Below are positions 50,127 to 57,687 of a DNA stretch of 64,000 bases, in pieces. Under the pieces are notes generated by a model. That model worked only from the letters and a program-made list of their open reading frames with translations. It did no database searches and was not told where the DNA came from. This stretch comes from Mycolicibacterium sediminis (GTDB lineage Bacteria; Actinomycetota; Actinomycetes; Mycobacteriales; Mycobacteriaceae). Numbering within the stretch: position 1 is the stretch's first letter; each line of letters opens with the position of its first letter. Made by a program: the position numbers and the translations under genes. The DNA lies in assembly GCF_010731735.1 (NCBI RefSeq), contig NZ_AP022588.1, forward strand, positions 5,952,001 through 6,016,000, given 5' to 3'.

Positions 50127-50746
50127 ACGGCGCCCGGCACGCCGGTCTCCGTCGCCACCGAGACCGCGGTTCCCGTCACGAAGACCTCGATCACGACGTC
50201 GTCGTCCCGGTACCGACCCAGGCGGTGCAGATCCGCCGTGTCCGCGATGAGTTCGTGGACCTCGTCGCCCGTCATCGGGTAGTCGGCGACGGGATGGCGC
50301 CAGTGCGCGGCCACGAGCGTCGCGCCCGTCCCGAGCCGGGGGCACTCGCGGTCGAGCACCTCGCGGAACGTCGCGGCACTCAGGTAGTACGCCACCTCGG
50401 ACACGACGACGAGGTCGACCCCGGTCGGCCAGTCGTCGTCGAGCGAGCGCCCGGCGAACTCCACGCCGTCGGCGAGCCCGGCCCGCTCGAGGCGCTCGCG
50501 TGCGGCGTCCAGGGCGGCCGGGGCGACGTCGGTGGCCGTGACGGCGTCGCAGCGGGCGGCGAGGAGTTCGGTCAGCACGCCGACGGAGCAGCCCGGCTCG
50601 AAGGCGTGCCGGTAGCGCGGCCTGGGCAGCATGGCCGTCGTGATCGCGTACTTGCGCTGCTCGTACCACCGCTCGGCGAGACGCCAGGGATCGGGTGAGG
50701 CCGCGTAGACGTCGGCGAAGTACTGGTCGGGCAGTCGGGCGGTCAC
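50123..50746 (-). CDS. SAM-dependent methyltransferase (NodS-like)
   Basis: 207 residues. PDPWRLAERWYEQRKYAITTAML is the typical opening of NodS-type methyltransferases; the SAM loop is FEPGCSVGVLTELLA. NodS N-methylates a deacetylated glucosamine unit in Nod-factor synthesis, which fits a PIG-L deacetylase gene just upstream. Last of four genes that each overlap the next by four bases. The methyl acceptor is unknown. Confidence 0.88.
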   Translation of the reverse strand: MTARLPDQYFADVYAASPDPWRLAERWYEQRKYAITTAMLPRPRYRHAFEPGCSVGVLTELLAARCDAVTATDVAPAALDAARERLERAGLADGVEFAGRSLDDDWPTGVDLVVVSEVAYYLSAATFREVLDRECPRLGTGATLVAAHWRHPVADYPMTGDEVHELIADTADLHRLGRYRDDDVVIEVFVTGTAVSVATETGVPGAV

Positions 50747-51492
50747 GCGAACACCACCTCGCCGACCGCCAGTAACCGGTCGACGACGAACGGCGGCAGC
50801 ACCGCGGCCTCGCCGGACGGTGAGGCAGTCAGCTGCGTCTCGAAGGCCGCGATGGCGCTGCGCTTCCTGGCCACGGCCGACGATTCGAGGGGAACGGCAG
50901 ACATCCGATGCCACGGCACCGCCTCGTCGTCCGGCAGCGCCCAGTGCCACATCCAGACCGGGTACTCGAGCAGGCGCGCCCGGCCGTCGGCGCAGGCCTC
51001 GGCCGCCGCGAGTCCGACGGCCTCGTGGTCCGGGTGACCGTCCCCGCGCCAGGTCGCGGCGCACCACGAGCCCGGAGGGTCGCCGGAGAGGAGGTCGCCG
51101 AGAGCGTCCGTCAGGGCCGAGACGTGCTGTGTCAGTTCGCCATCGGGTAGGCCCAGACTGATCGGGGGATCAAGCCCGAGCGTCTCGGCGGCGCGCTCGC
51201 CCTCGGCACGCCGGTCGCGCTCGAGCCGGCCGCGGTCGAGGTGCGAGTGCGGGTAGGCGCCCCCGCCGTCGGTCACCGAGACAATCCGCACCGGGATGCC
51301 GCGCTCGCGCAGTGTCGCCGCCGTCGCCCCGAAGCCGAGCGTCTCGTCGTCCGGGTGGGGTGCGACGACGGTGAGCGCCGGGCATCCCGACAGGTCGAGT
51401 TCGGGGAACGCGGGCCGCCGGGCGAGCCACGCGGAGGTCGGGGTGCCGCCCTGGTCGATGGGCCGGGCCGCGAACCGGGGTCCGTTGGTCAC
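50743..51492 (-). CDS. PIG-L family (LmbE-like) deacetylase
   Basis: Zinc-dependent N-deacetylase fold, 249 residues. Metal and catalytic motifs VVAPHPDDETLGFG and GDGHPDHEAVG are intact. In mycobacteria MshB is a well-known member; this one is in a different setting, between an acyl-CoA-dehydrogenase-like gene and a methyltransferase gene, overlapping both. It probably deacetylates an amino sugar. GTG start. Confidence 0.9.
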   Translation of the reverse strand: MTNGPRFAARPIDQGGTPTSAWLARRPAFPELDLSGCPALTVVAPHPDDETLGFGATAATLRERGIPVRIVSVTDGGGAYPHSHLDRGRLERDRRAEGERAAETLGLDPPISLGLPDGELTQHVSALTDALGDLLSGDPPGSWCAATWRGDGHPDHEAVGLAAAEACADGRARLLEYPVWMWHWALPDDEAVPWHRMSAVPLESSAVARKRSAIAAFETQLTASPSGEAAVLPPFVVDRLLAVGEVVFA

Positions 51493-52430
51493 CGGGCCGC
51501 CAGCCGCCCGAGCGCGGCGAGGTCCTTCTCGGCGTGGCTCTGCCGCACGTACATCGTCAGGTCGGCGACGCGCTGGGCGTGGCGTGCGTCCAGCGCCAGG
51601 GGTTTCGGTCCGAGGGCGCGGCCGGTCCGCGTGATCGTCTCGTCGACCGCGTGCTCGACGACCGCACGGGCCCGCCGGGCGAGCAGCTCGGCACGCGGGT
51701 CACCGGGTGCGCCGTCGACCGAGTGCGCGGCCGACAGCAGCACCGCCTCCCCGGCGGCGAGTGCGGCGTCGACGACGCCGAGATGCGCGTGCGCGTGTTC
51801 GTCGGACGACGCGGACCCATGCTCGTCGGCGACGGCCCGGTAGAGCGGTCCGGCGACCGCTCGCGCGCCGCCCAGCCAGCAGGCGGCGACCCCCATCGCG
51901 CCGTGCCAGAAGCCCGGCCTGCGGAGGTACGCGCCGGGCTTCCCGACCGGTACCGCGACGACGCCGCTGAATTGGACGGAACGGGTGTCGGAGTCGCGCA
52001 TGCCGGCGTTGCTCCACGTCGAGGGCAGTGCCTGGACACCCGGGGCCGAGAGGTCGACGGCGTACAGCCCTCGCTCGCCGTCGTCGCGGAGCGCGGTGAC
52101 CAGTGCGTGGGTGCAGATGCCCGCACCCGAGCACCACGCCTTCGTGCCGTCGAGCACGACGCCGTCGTCTCCTTCGCGAACGGTCACCACGGCCTCGGGG
52201 GCCTCGGCGGCCCACACGCCCCAGAGCTGTCCGCTCCGCGGCGCCTCGGCCTCGAGTTCGGTCAGGATGGCGGCGGCGTCGGCGTGCGCCTCCGCGAGGC
52301 GCCCGGCGACGACGTCGTTCTCGGCGAGAGCCGCCAGCTTCCACCACCGCGCCGCGGTGTTCCCCGACCCGGGCAGCGGCAGGTCGAGTTGCCCGGCCCG
52401 CAGCCAGCGGTGGATCAGATCGGCGCTCAT
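51489..52430 (-). CDS. Acyl-CoA-dehydrogenase-like flavoprotein
   Basis: 313 residues, shorter than the usual 380. The middle beta domain is recognisable (GQLWGVWAAEAP, LDGTKAWCSGAGICTHALVTA, FSGVVAVPVG) as is part of the C-terminal helical domain. The typical catalytic Glu region is not evident and the N-terminus is short, so it may oxidise a non-CoA substrate. Coupled by overlaps to the glycosyltransferase and PIG-L genes. Confidence 0.82.
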   Translation of the reverse strand: MSADLIHRWLRAGQLDLPLPGSGNTAARWWKLAALAENDVVAGRLAEAHADAAAILTELEAEAPRSGQLWGVWAAEAPEAVVTVREGDDGVVLDGTKAWCSGAGICTHALVTALRDDGERGLYAVDLSAPGVQALPSTWSNAGMRDSDTRSVQFSGVVAVPVGKPGAYLRRPGFWHGAMGVAACWLGGARAVAGPLYRAVADEHGSASSDEHAHAHLGVVDAALAAGEAVLLSAAHSVDGAPGDPRAELLARRARAVVEHAVDETITRTGRALGPKPLALDARHAQRVADLTMYVRQSHAEKDLAALGRLAAR

Positions 52431-53152
52431 GCGGTCTCCTGCCTACCGGAGCGGCTCATGCTCCTGAGGTGGGCGGCGAACCCCCGCGGCGCGCGGCCCA
52501 CCGCGCGTGCCGAGGTGGCCACCGAGAGGCGGCGGTCGCGGTGGACGTCGAACCCGTGCGCTTCGAACCTACGGACCAGATCGACGTCCTCGTCCGACGC
52601 CATGGACGCAAAACCGCCTGTCGCCCAGTAGGCGTCGGCCCGAAACCCCATGTTGGCACCGTGGACGTGGGCGTGACCGTCGGGCCATACCTTGGCGCGG
52701 TACGCCTCGAGGTACCGACGGATCGCCGACCCCGGCGTGCGTCGCCAGTCGGCGATGCGCACCAGCCCGAGCACCATGTCGGCCCCGGAACGGGCCTGGC
52801 TCGTCAGCCATCCCGGATCCACGGCGGTGTCGGCATCGGTGGTCGCGTACCAGATCGTGGACTCGTCGATGCCCTCGGTGCCGTGCGCCGCGCGGGCGTA
52901 CGCGAAGCCGGCCGCCCGGGCCGCGCCCACGTTGCGTTCGTCGACCTCGACGAAGTGCACGTCGGGTCCGAACCGCCCGGCCAGCTCGGCGGACCCGTCG
53001 TCGCAGGCATCGAGGACGACGACGACCAAGACCGGGCAGGGGGCGTGCGCGGACGCGACGCCGATCGCCTCGAGGCATCTGGGCAGGTCGGCCGCCTCGT
53101 CGTGGGCGGGCACCACCACCACGATCCGGCGGGGGGGCTGTGCGGGATACAC
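52427..53152 (-). CDS. Family 2 glycosyltransferase
   Basis: 241 residues, GT-A fold. Opening IVVVVPAHDEAADLPRCLEAI binds the sugar nucleotide; ATTDADTAVDPGWL holds the DxD (TDAD). No membrane helices, so it acts in the cytoplasm or peripherally. First gene of the four-gene operon, under a SigF-like promoter. Acceptor and donor are unknown. Confidence 0.9.
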   Translation of the reverse strand: MYPAQPPRRIVVVVPAHDEAADLPRCLEAIGVASAHAPCPVLVVVVLDACDDGSAELAGRFGPDVHFVEVDERNVGAARAAGFAYARAAHGTEGIDESTIWYATTDADTAVDPGWLTSQARSGADMVLGLVRIADWRRTPGSAIRRYLEAYRAKVWPDGHAHVHGANMGFRADAYWATGGFASMASDEDVDLVRRFEAHGFDVHRDRRLSVATSARAVGRAPRGFAAHLRSMSRSGRQETA

Positions 53153-53214
53153 GGCCGGGCTCAGGACTGCCGGGTCAATGCCGGGACGAACCCACGGGCG
53201 TTCACGTACCCGTA

Positions 53215-53240
53215 CTACCCACGGGGGGCGCGCGGAAACC
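53215..53240 (-). promoter_or_regulatory. SigF-like promoter of the GT2 operon (GGTTT-N15-GGGTAG)
   Basis: Minus strand GGTTT at 53240-53236, 15 bases, GGGTAG at 53220-53215, in the 124-base gap upstream of the glycosyltransferase gene. A second GGGTAC lies ten bases further down without a matching -35. Confidence 0.7.
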
Positions 53241-53276
53241 GGAACGGGCAGTTCGGTGGTGCGGTCGGGCCGGACC

Positions 53277-54293
53277 TCAGCCCTTCGCCATCCGGGTGAT
53301 CAGGTCGCGGGTCGCCTTCTCCACGATCGCCTGTGCCTCGTTGGCGTCGTCGCTACGCGACGCCCGACGCACCGCGCGGTCGATGGTCAGGCCCTTCTCG
53401 TAGGCGCTGACGACGCGAGGGTCGACATAGGACGCCCGCGCCACCGCCGGCGTGTTGCCGAGGCCTTCGGAGACCTCCTTCATCACCGCCGACTCCACCC
53501 GTTTGATCACCCGGGCGGAGACCGGCGGATCGGATCCGACGAAGGCCTTCGCCCCGAGCACCGTTCCGTGCCACGTGCGGAGGTCCTTCACGCTGTACTC
53601 GTCGCCGACCATCTCCTTGAACCGGGCGTTCAGATCGTCGGCGTGCACGTCCGCCCAGCCGTTGACGGTGCGGCACACCAGGAACCGCCCCGCGCGGTCA
53701 TCCCGGCGCACCAGAGCCTTGGAGGCGCGGACGATCTCGGGATCCTCGATCTCGATGGTCCGCCGCACGCCACTCTTTGCGGGGTAGTCGAACGCGACGG
53801 CGTTCTTGCGAACCGTGACGTGATCACACAGCAGCGTGGCGATCCCGTACGACTCGTTCTCCTCGGCGTACTGCTCACCGCCCGCGCGGAAGTACCCGCG
53901 GTCGAGGAGGTGCAGCGCCAACGCCAGCACCCGGTCACGGGTCAGTCCCCTGCCCCGTAGATCCTCACCGACGCGAGATCGCCACTCGGGCAGGCGCTTC
54001 GACATGGAGAGCACGCGGTCGAACTTCTCCTCGGCCCGTTCCTCCTGCCACCTCTGGTGGTAGAGGTACTGTTTGCGCCCGGCGGCGTCGGTGCCCAGCG
54101 CCTGGATGTGTCCGTTGCCGTGCGGACTGATCCACACCTTCTTCCAGGCCGGCGGGATGACCAGTTCCTTGATGCGGGTGAGGTCCCGTTCGTCGGTGAC
54201 CGGTGCGCCGGCGTGGTCGACGTAGGAGAACCCCTTGCCGCGCCTCACCCGCGTGATGCCCGGACCGGTCACCACGCTGCGACGAAGTCGCAT
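53277..54293 (-). CDS. DNA topoisomerase IB
   Basis: Poxvirus/eukaryote-like type IB topoisomerase, 338 residues, that relaxes supercoils without ATP. Seen: VIPPAWKKVWISPHGNGHIQA in the N-terminal domain, the catalytic Lys/Arg pair around KDLRTWHGT, and the active-site Tyr in ARASYVDPRV. Found in environmental mycobacteria but not in M. tuberculosis as far as I know. Ten bases after the DUF2945 gene, so one operon. Not essential in known hosts. Confidence 0.92.
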   Translation of the reverse strand: MRLRRSVVTGPGITRVRRGKGFSYVDHAGAPVTDERDLTRIKELVIPPAWKKVWISPHGNGHIQALGTDAAGRKQYLYHQRWQEERAEEKFDRVLSMSKRLPEWRSRVGEDLRGRGLTRDRVLALALHLLDRGYFRAGGEQYAEENESYGIATLLCDHVTVRKNAVAFDYPAKSGVRRTIEIEDPEIVRASKALVRRDDRAGRFLVCRTVNGWADVHADDLNARFKEMVGDEYSVKDLRTWHGTVLGAKAFVGSDPPVSARVIKRVESAVMKEVSEGLGNTPAVARASYVDPRVVSAYEKGLTIDRAVRRASRSDDANEAQAIVEKATRDLITRMAKG

Positions 54294-54302
54294 GGGCCCT
54301 CC

Positions 54303-54521
54303 TCAGCCCTTCTCCTTGCGCAGCGCATCGGGCTTGTGCACGGCGTCGTTGCCGCTCTTCTCGCTGCGGACCCGATACTGCGGATCGTCGGAACTGGCCC
54401 GCACGGTGCGCTTGGCGGCCTTCGTGTCCTCGGTGATCTTCTCTTCGACGGTGCCGTGGGCGGTGCTGCCGTGGCTGTCCCACTCCACTTTGTCGCCCTT
54501 CTTGAAGTCCTTCTCGCTCAT
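54303..54521 (-). CDS. DUF2945 (hypervirulence-associated TUDOR-like) protein
   Basis: 72 residues with the DUF2945 pattern: FKKGDKVEWDSHGSTAHGTV, then VRASSDDPQYRVRSEKSG and HKPDAL. A small beta-barrel protein of unknown role. It precedes topoisomerase IB in one transcription unit with a SigF-like promoter. Its start region closely resembles that of the isochorismatase-like gene upstream. Confidence 0.88.
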   Translation of the reverse strand: MSEKDFKKGDKVEWDSHGSTAHGTVEEKITEDTKAAKRTVRASSDDPQYRVRSEKSGNDAVHKPDALRKEKG

Positions 54522-54530
54522 GGCCGCGAT

Positions 54531-54555
54531 ATACCCGCTGTCACAGGCAGTTAAC
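54531..54555 (-). promoter_or_regulatory. SigF-like promoter (GTTA-N15-GGGTAT)
   Basis: Minus strand GTTA at 54555-54552, 15 bases, GGGTAT at 54536-54531; one mismatch in the -35. The transcript would start within a few bases of the DUF2945 ATG, so it is nearly leaderless. Confidence 0.6.
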
Positions 54556-55077
54556 GGCCGACTTCAATTCCGCATGCATGTTTCGCTCCATCAGCGTCAG
54601 CGCCGCCTTGCCGAGGTCCGGGTAGATGTGGGCGACGGCGTCCGGCGGCACGATCACGTCGAAGTGCCGGATGTAGCCGTCCAGCGCGGTGTAGAGGATG
54701 CACTGCTCGGTCACCTGTCCGGTGAGGATCACCCGCTCGGTCTTGAGTCGGCCGAGGAGGTAGTCGAGCGCGGTCCCGTAGAAGGCGCTGTGGCGCACCT
54801 TGGTCAGGAAGGTCGCGTCGTCGCCGGGCGCGATCGGTTCGACGAGGTCCGGTCGCTCGCCGTCCAACGCGGCACGGACCAGGTCGCGGCGGTCCGCGCT
54901 GAAGTCCCCGTGGTTGTCGTTGACGTAGATGACGTCGACGTCGTCGCGCTCGCGTGCCCTGCCGATCAGGTCGGCCAGGGTGCCCACCATGCCCTCGGCA
55001 TGGTCGGCGAGGTCGCCGGCATCGGGATGGTCGTAGGTGTTCAGCATGTCGATCACCAGTAGTGCGGTTTCACTCAT
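54541..55077 (-). CDS. Isochorismatase-like cysteine hydrolase
   Basis: 178 residues. Catalytic Asp in LLVIDMLNTYD, Lys in TKVRHSAFYGT, and Cys in TGQVTEQCILYTAL form the usual D-K-C triad. Such proteins act as nicotinamidase-like or other amidohydrolases; the substrate is unknown. ATG start. Nineteen bases before the DUF2945 gene. No isochorismate pathway genes are nearby. Confidence 0.9.
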   Translation of the reverse strand: MSETALLVIDMLNTYDHPDAGDLADHAEGMVGTLADLIGRARERDDVDVIYVNDNHGDFSADRRDLVRAALDGERPDLVEPIAPGDDATFLTKVRHSAFYGTALDYLLGRLKTERVILTGQVTEQCILYTALDGYIRHFDVIVPPDAVAHIYPDLGKAALTLMERNMHAELKSAVNCL

Positions 55078-55168
55078 GACCGCGTCGTACCCGCTGATCG
55101 GCGATTGACTCAGCGGCTGCGGGCGCGCTCGCTGGCGATGGCACCTCGCAATGCGTAACTTGGAGTGT

Positions 55169-55185
55169 GGTTGAGCTTGCAGCCG
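55169..55185 (+). promoter_or_regulatory. Shared element GGTTGA-N5-CAGCCG, copy 3
   Basis: All twelve fixed bases match the elements before the two STAS genes. Here the element is 134 bases upstream of the GAF-SpoIIE phosphatase gene and is followed by GGTAT. Confidence 0.55.
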
Positions 55186-55318
55186 TCGGTATCCCCGCGA
55201 GGATGGATGCCCCCTCGTGCGTAGTGGACGAACACACCACCACGCATTCACCGTCGGTCGCTGCCTTGAACGGAAGCCGTCGACGAGTAGCGCCCACCAG
55301 GGCGGGAGAGCCGATGGG

Positions 55319-56662
55319 ATGCTCGAACAACGCACCGTGACGGGTCTGGCCGGCGAGACACGGCCCGCCCGCGACGCCCGTGCCCCCGAAGTCCCCACAG
55401 AGACGCCGTTCGACCGCTCCGAGCTGATCGAGCAGATCACGCTCGGAATGGCAGGCTCGCTGAACCCCCGTCGCACCGCGCTGCGGCTGCTGACCCTCGT
55501 CACACCTCGGCTCGCGGATTGGGCCGTGGTCCTGACCCCGGACAGCGCGACGGGCGGCCTCCTCGCCGTCGGCGGCGCCGACGCGGGATTCAGCGACGTC
55601 GTCTCGCGCTCTCAGGTCCACGACCAGGGCCTGGGACGGGTCCTGCGCACCGGACGCACCGAACTCCTGCACGTCGCCGTGGAGACCCTCACCGGCTCCA
55701 CCGAGAACGACGCGCTCGCGACCATGATCCCGCACGCGAAACTCGTCGCCGAGGCTGCGGCACTGCGGCCGGCCGACGTCGTCGGCGTGGGGCTCACGGC
55801 CCGGGGCGCCACGGTCGGCGCACTCATCCTGGTCAAGGGACGGGGGCGCGGCTTCGACGACGACGACGTCGCCTTCATCGAACGGGTCGCCGAACGGGCT
55901 GCGCTCGCACTGGACTCGGCCCGGCTGTACGAGGAGAGCGCCCGCATCGCGTCGGTGCTGCAGCGCAGCCTCCGGCCACCGCAGCTACCCGAGCTGGCGG
56001 GCATGCCGCTGGCCGCCCTGTACCGTCCCGCCGCGGAACACCTCGACATCGGCGGTGACTTCTACGACGTGCAGATCCTCGGCGACGACTGTCTGCTGAC
56101 CCTCGGCGACGTGAGCGGCAAGGGCGTCGAGGCCGCCGCCGTCACGGGCCGGACCCGGCAGAGCATCCGCACCGCGGCGCACTTCGACCGTAGGCCCGCC
56201 GCGCTCCTCGGCGCGCTCAACACCGTGCTCTACGAGTCGGGCACCGACAAGTTCGTCACGATGCTGTGCGCCAGGTTGACCCCCCGGGCCGACGGCGGCA
56301 TCGACGCCGAGGTGGCGTCGGCCGGCCATCCGCAGCCGCTTGTGCTGCGAGCCGACGGTCGAGTCGAGCAGGTGGCCGTCACCGGCACCGCGATCGGCAT
56401 GATCGCCGCCGTCGACTACGCCTCGTGCCCGGTCCATCTCGCCGACGGGGACACGATGCTCATGTTCACCGACGGCATCGACGAGGCCTTCGGCGCCGAC
56501 GGGATCTACGGCGCCGATCGACTCCTGGCGCTGCTGCCCGCCTACGCGGGCGCCGCACCGGACATCATCTGCGACGCCGTGGAACGCAACGTCATCGAGT
56601 ACCTCGACGGCCGCCCGCACGACGACATGGCAGTGCTCGCGGTGGCATGCCGCAAGACGTGA
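55319..56662 (+). CDS. GAF-domain PP2C phosphatase (SpoIIE/RsbU type)
   Basis: 447 residues. An N-terminal GAF sensor domain (about 25-190, ending VAFIERVAERAALALDSARLYEE) is joined by a short coiled segment to a SpoIIE-like PP2C domain. The metal-binding pieces GGDFYDVQIL, TLGDVSGKG, FTDGIDEAF and DDMAVLAV are all present, so it should be active. Phosphatases of this class dephosphorylate STAS anti-anti-sigma factors. ATG at MLEQRTVTG was chosen with GGGAG upstream. It overlaps the cobalamin-binding gene by 16 bases and shares an upstream element with both STAS genes. Confidence 0.92.
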   Translation: MLEQRTVTGLAGETRPARDARAPEVPTETPFDRSELIEQITLGMAGSLNPRRTALRLLTLVTPRLADWAVVLTPDSATGGLLAVGGADAGFSDVVSRSQVHDQGLGRVLRTGRTELLHVAVETLTGSTENDALATMIPHAKLVAEAAALRPADVVGVGLTARGATVGALILVKGRGRGFDDDDVAFIERVAERAALALDSARLYEESARIASVLQRSLRPPQLPELAGMPLAALYRPAAEHLDIGGDFYDVQILGDDCLLTLGDVSGKGVEAAAVTGRTRQSIRTAAHFDRRPAALLGALNTVLYESGTDKFVTMLCARLTPRADGGIDAEVASAGHPQPLVLRADGRVEQVAVTGTAIGMIAAVDYASCPVHLADGDTMLMFTDGIDEAFGADGIYGADRLLALLPAYAGAAPDIICDAVERNVIEYLDGRPHDDMAVLAVACRKT

Positions 56663-57687
56663 CCCCGTCGGTCGACGCCGACGTACCGCCGCAGGCCTAC
56701 GACGACGCCATCGCCAGGAGTGACGGCGCGGGTGTCGTCGATGCCATCAACCGCATGCTCACCGGCGGCGCGGAGCCGGTGACCGTACTCACCGACGTGA
56801 TCGCCGCCGCCCAGCGCGAAGTCGGCGAGCGGTGGCAGCGCGGGGAGTGGACCGTGGCACAGGAGCACGCGGCGACTGCACTCGCGATAGGCGCGACCAA
56901 GGCCGTGTCGCGGTGGGTGAAGCGCACGCCGACGACGCGAGGCCGGGTGGTCGTGGCCTGCGCCGAACGCGAGTGGCATGCATTGCCCGCGATGATCATC
57001 GAGTGCTCGCTGCGGGCCGACGGGTGGGACACCACCCTGCTCGGTGCGTCGAGCACCCCGCTTCGCCTGAACAAGCTCCTGCAGGATCTCGGCCCCGAGG
57101 GCGTGGCCGTGAGCTGCTCGGTGCTCGGCGCGCTCCCGACCTCGCGGCGGTTCATCGAGGCGAGTACGTCGGCCGGTGTGCCGATCCTGGTCGGCGGGCC
57201 CGCGTTCGGGCCCGACGACCTCCGCGCCCGTGCGCTCGGCGCCACGGCCTGGGCCAAGGATGCGCACGGAGCGGTACGCGCGATGCGCGACCTACCCGCG
57301 GTGGTGGAACCCGCCGCACCGCTGCCCGAGGAGGCCGTGTCCGAACAGGCCGCGCTCGACCTCGACCATCGTCGGATCATCGGTCAGCTGTCCACCGCGT
57401 GGTCGGTGGCCGTGGACGTCGACACCGCGGGATCGACCGTCCAACTGGAACCCGACGAGGTCAACGACGTCCTGAACCAGACCCTGCACGCCGTGTCAGC
57501 CGCGCTGTTGACCGGAGATCCGCGGCCGGTGCCGGAGACCGCCGCCTGGATCGACGACCTGCTACGCGATCGAGGTGCCGGGCAAGGGCACGTCGCCGAA
57601 CTCGGCGGCCTGCTCGCCACCGCCCTGCGTGACTATCCGCTCGCGTCGGGCATCGTCGCGGAGGGCTTCGTACCGGTCCGGATCTAG
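56647..57687 (+). CDS. Cobalamin-binding protein with CarH-type photosensory motif
   Basis: 346 residues, no DNA-binding domain. A helical B12-binding cap at about 20-90 contains Trp63, nine residues, then Glu73-His74: the W-x9-EH motif by which CarH/LitR photoreceptors cap adenosylcobalamin. A Rossmann-like B12 domain (about 98-215) follows with EREWHALP, where His111 is the likely lower axial ligand, then LLGASSTP, SCSVLGALP and VGGPAF. The last 120 residues are an unrecognised helical region. The ATG lies inside the end of the phosphatase gene, so both are coupled. It is probably a light- or B12-responsive regulator of that phosphatase, which is inference. Confidence 0.85.
   Translation: MPQDVTPSVDADVPPQAYDDAIARSDGAGVVDAINRMLTGGAEPVTVLTDVIAAAQREVGERWQRGEWTVAQEHAATALAIGATKAVSRWVKRTPTTRGRVVVACAEREWHALPAMIIECSLRADGWDTTLLGASSTPLRLNKLLQDLGPEGVAVSCSVLGALPTSRRFIEASTSAGVPILVGGPAFGPDDLRARALGATAWAKDAHGAVRAMRDLPAVVEPAAPLPEEAVSEQAALDLDHRRIIGQLSTAWSVAVDVDTAGSTVQLEPDEVNDVLNQTLHAVSAALLTGDPRPVPETAAWIDDLLRDRGAGQGHVAELGGLLATALRDYPLASGIVAEGFVPVRI

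Noticed and set aside
55078..55110. SigF promoter for the isochorismatase-like gene
   Set aside because: GGGTAC is present, but the -35 at the right distance is GAGT, only two of four matches. Kept only as part of the start-region similarity.
56500..56650. Cobalamin riboswitch before the B12-binding gene
   Set aside because: The gene starts inside the preceding coding sequence, leaving no leader, and no B12 box was seen.
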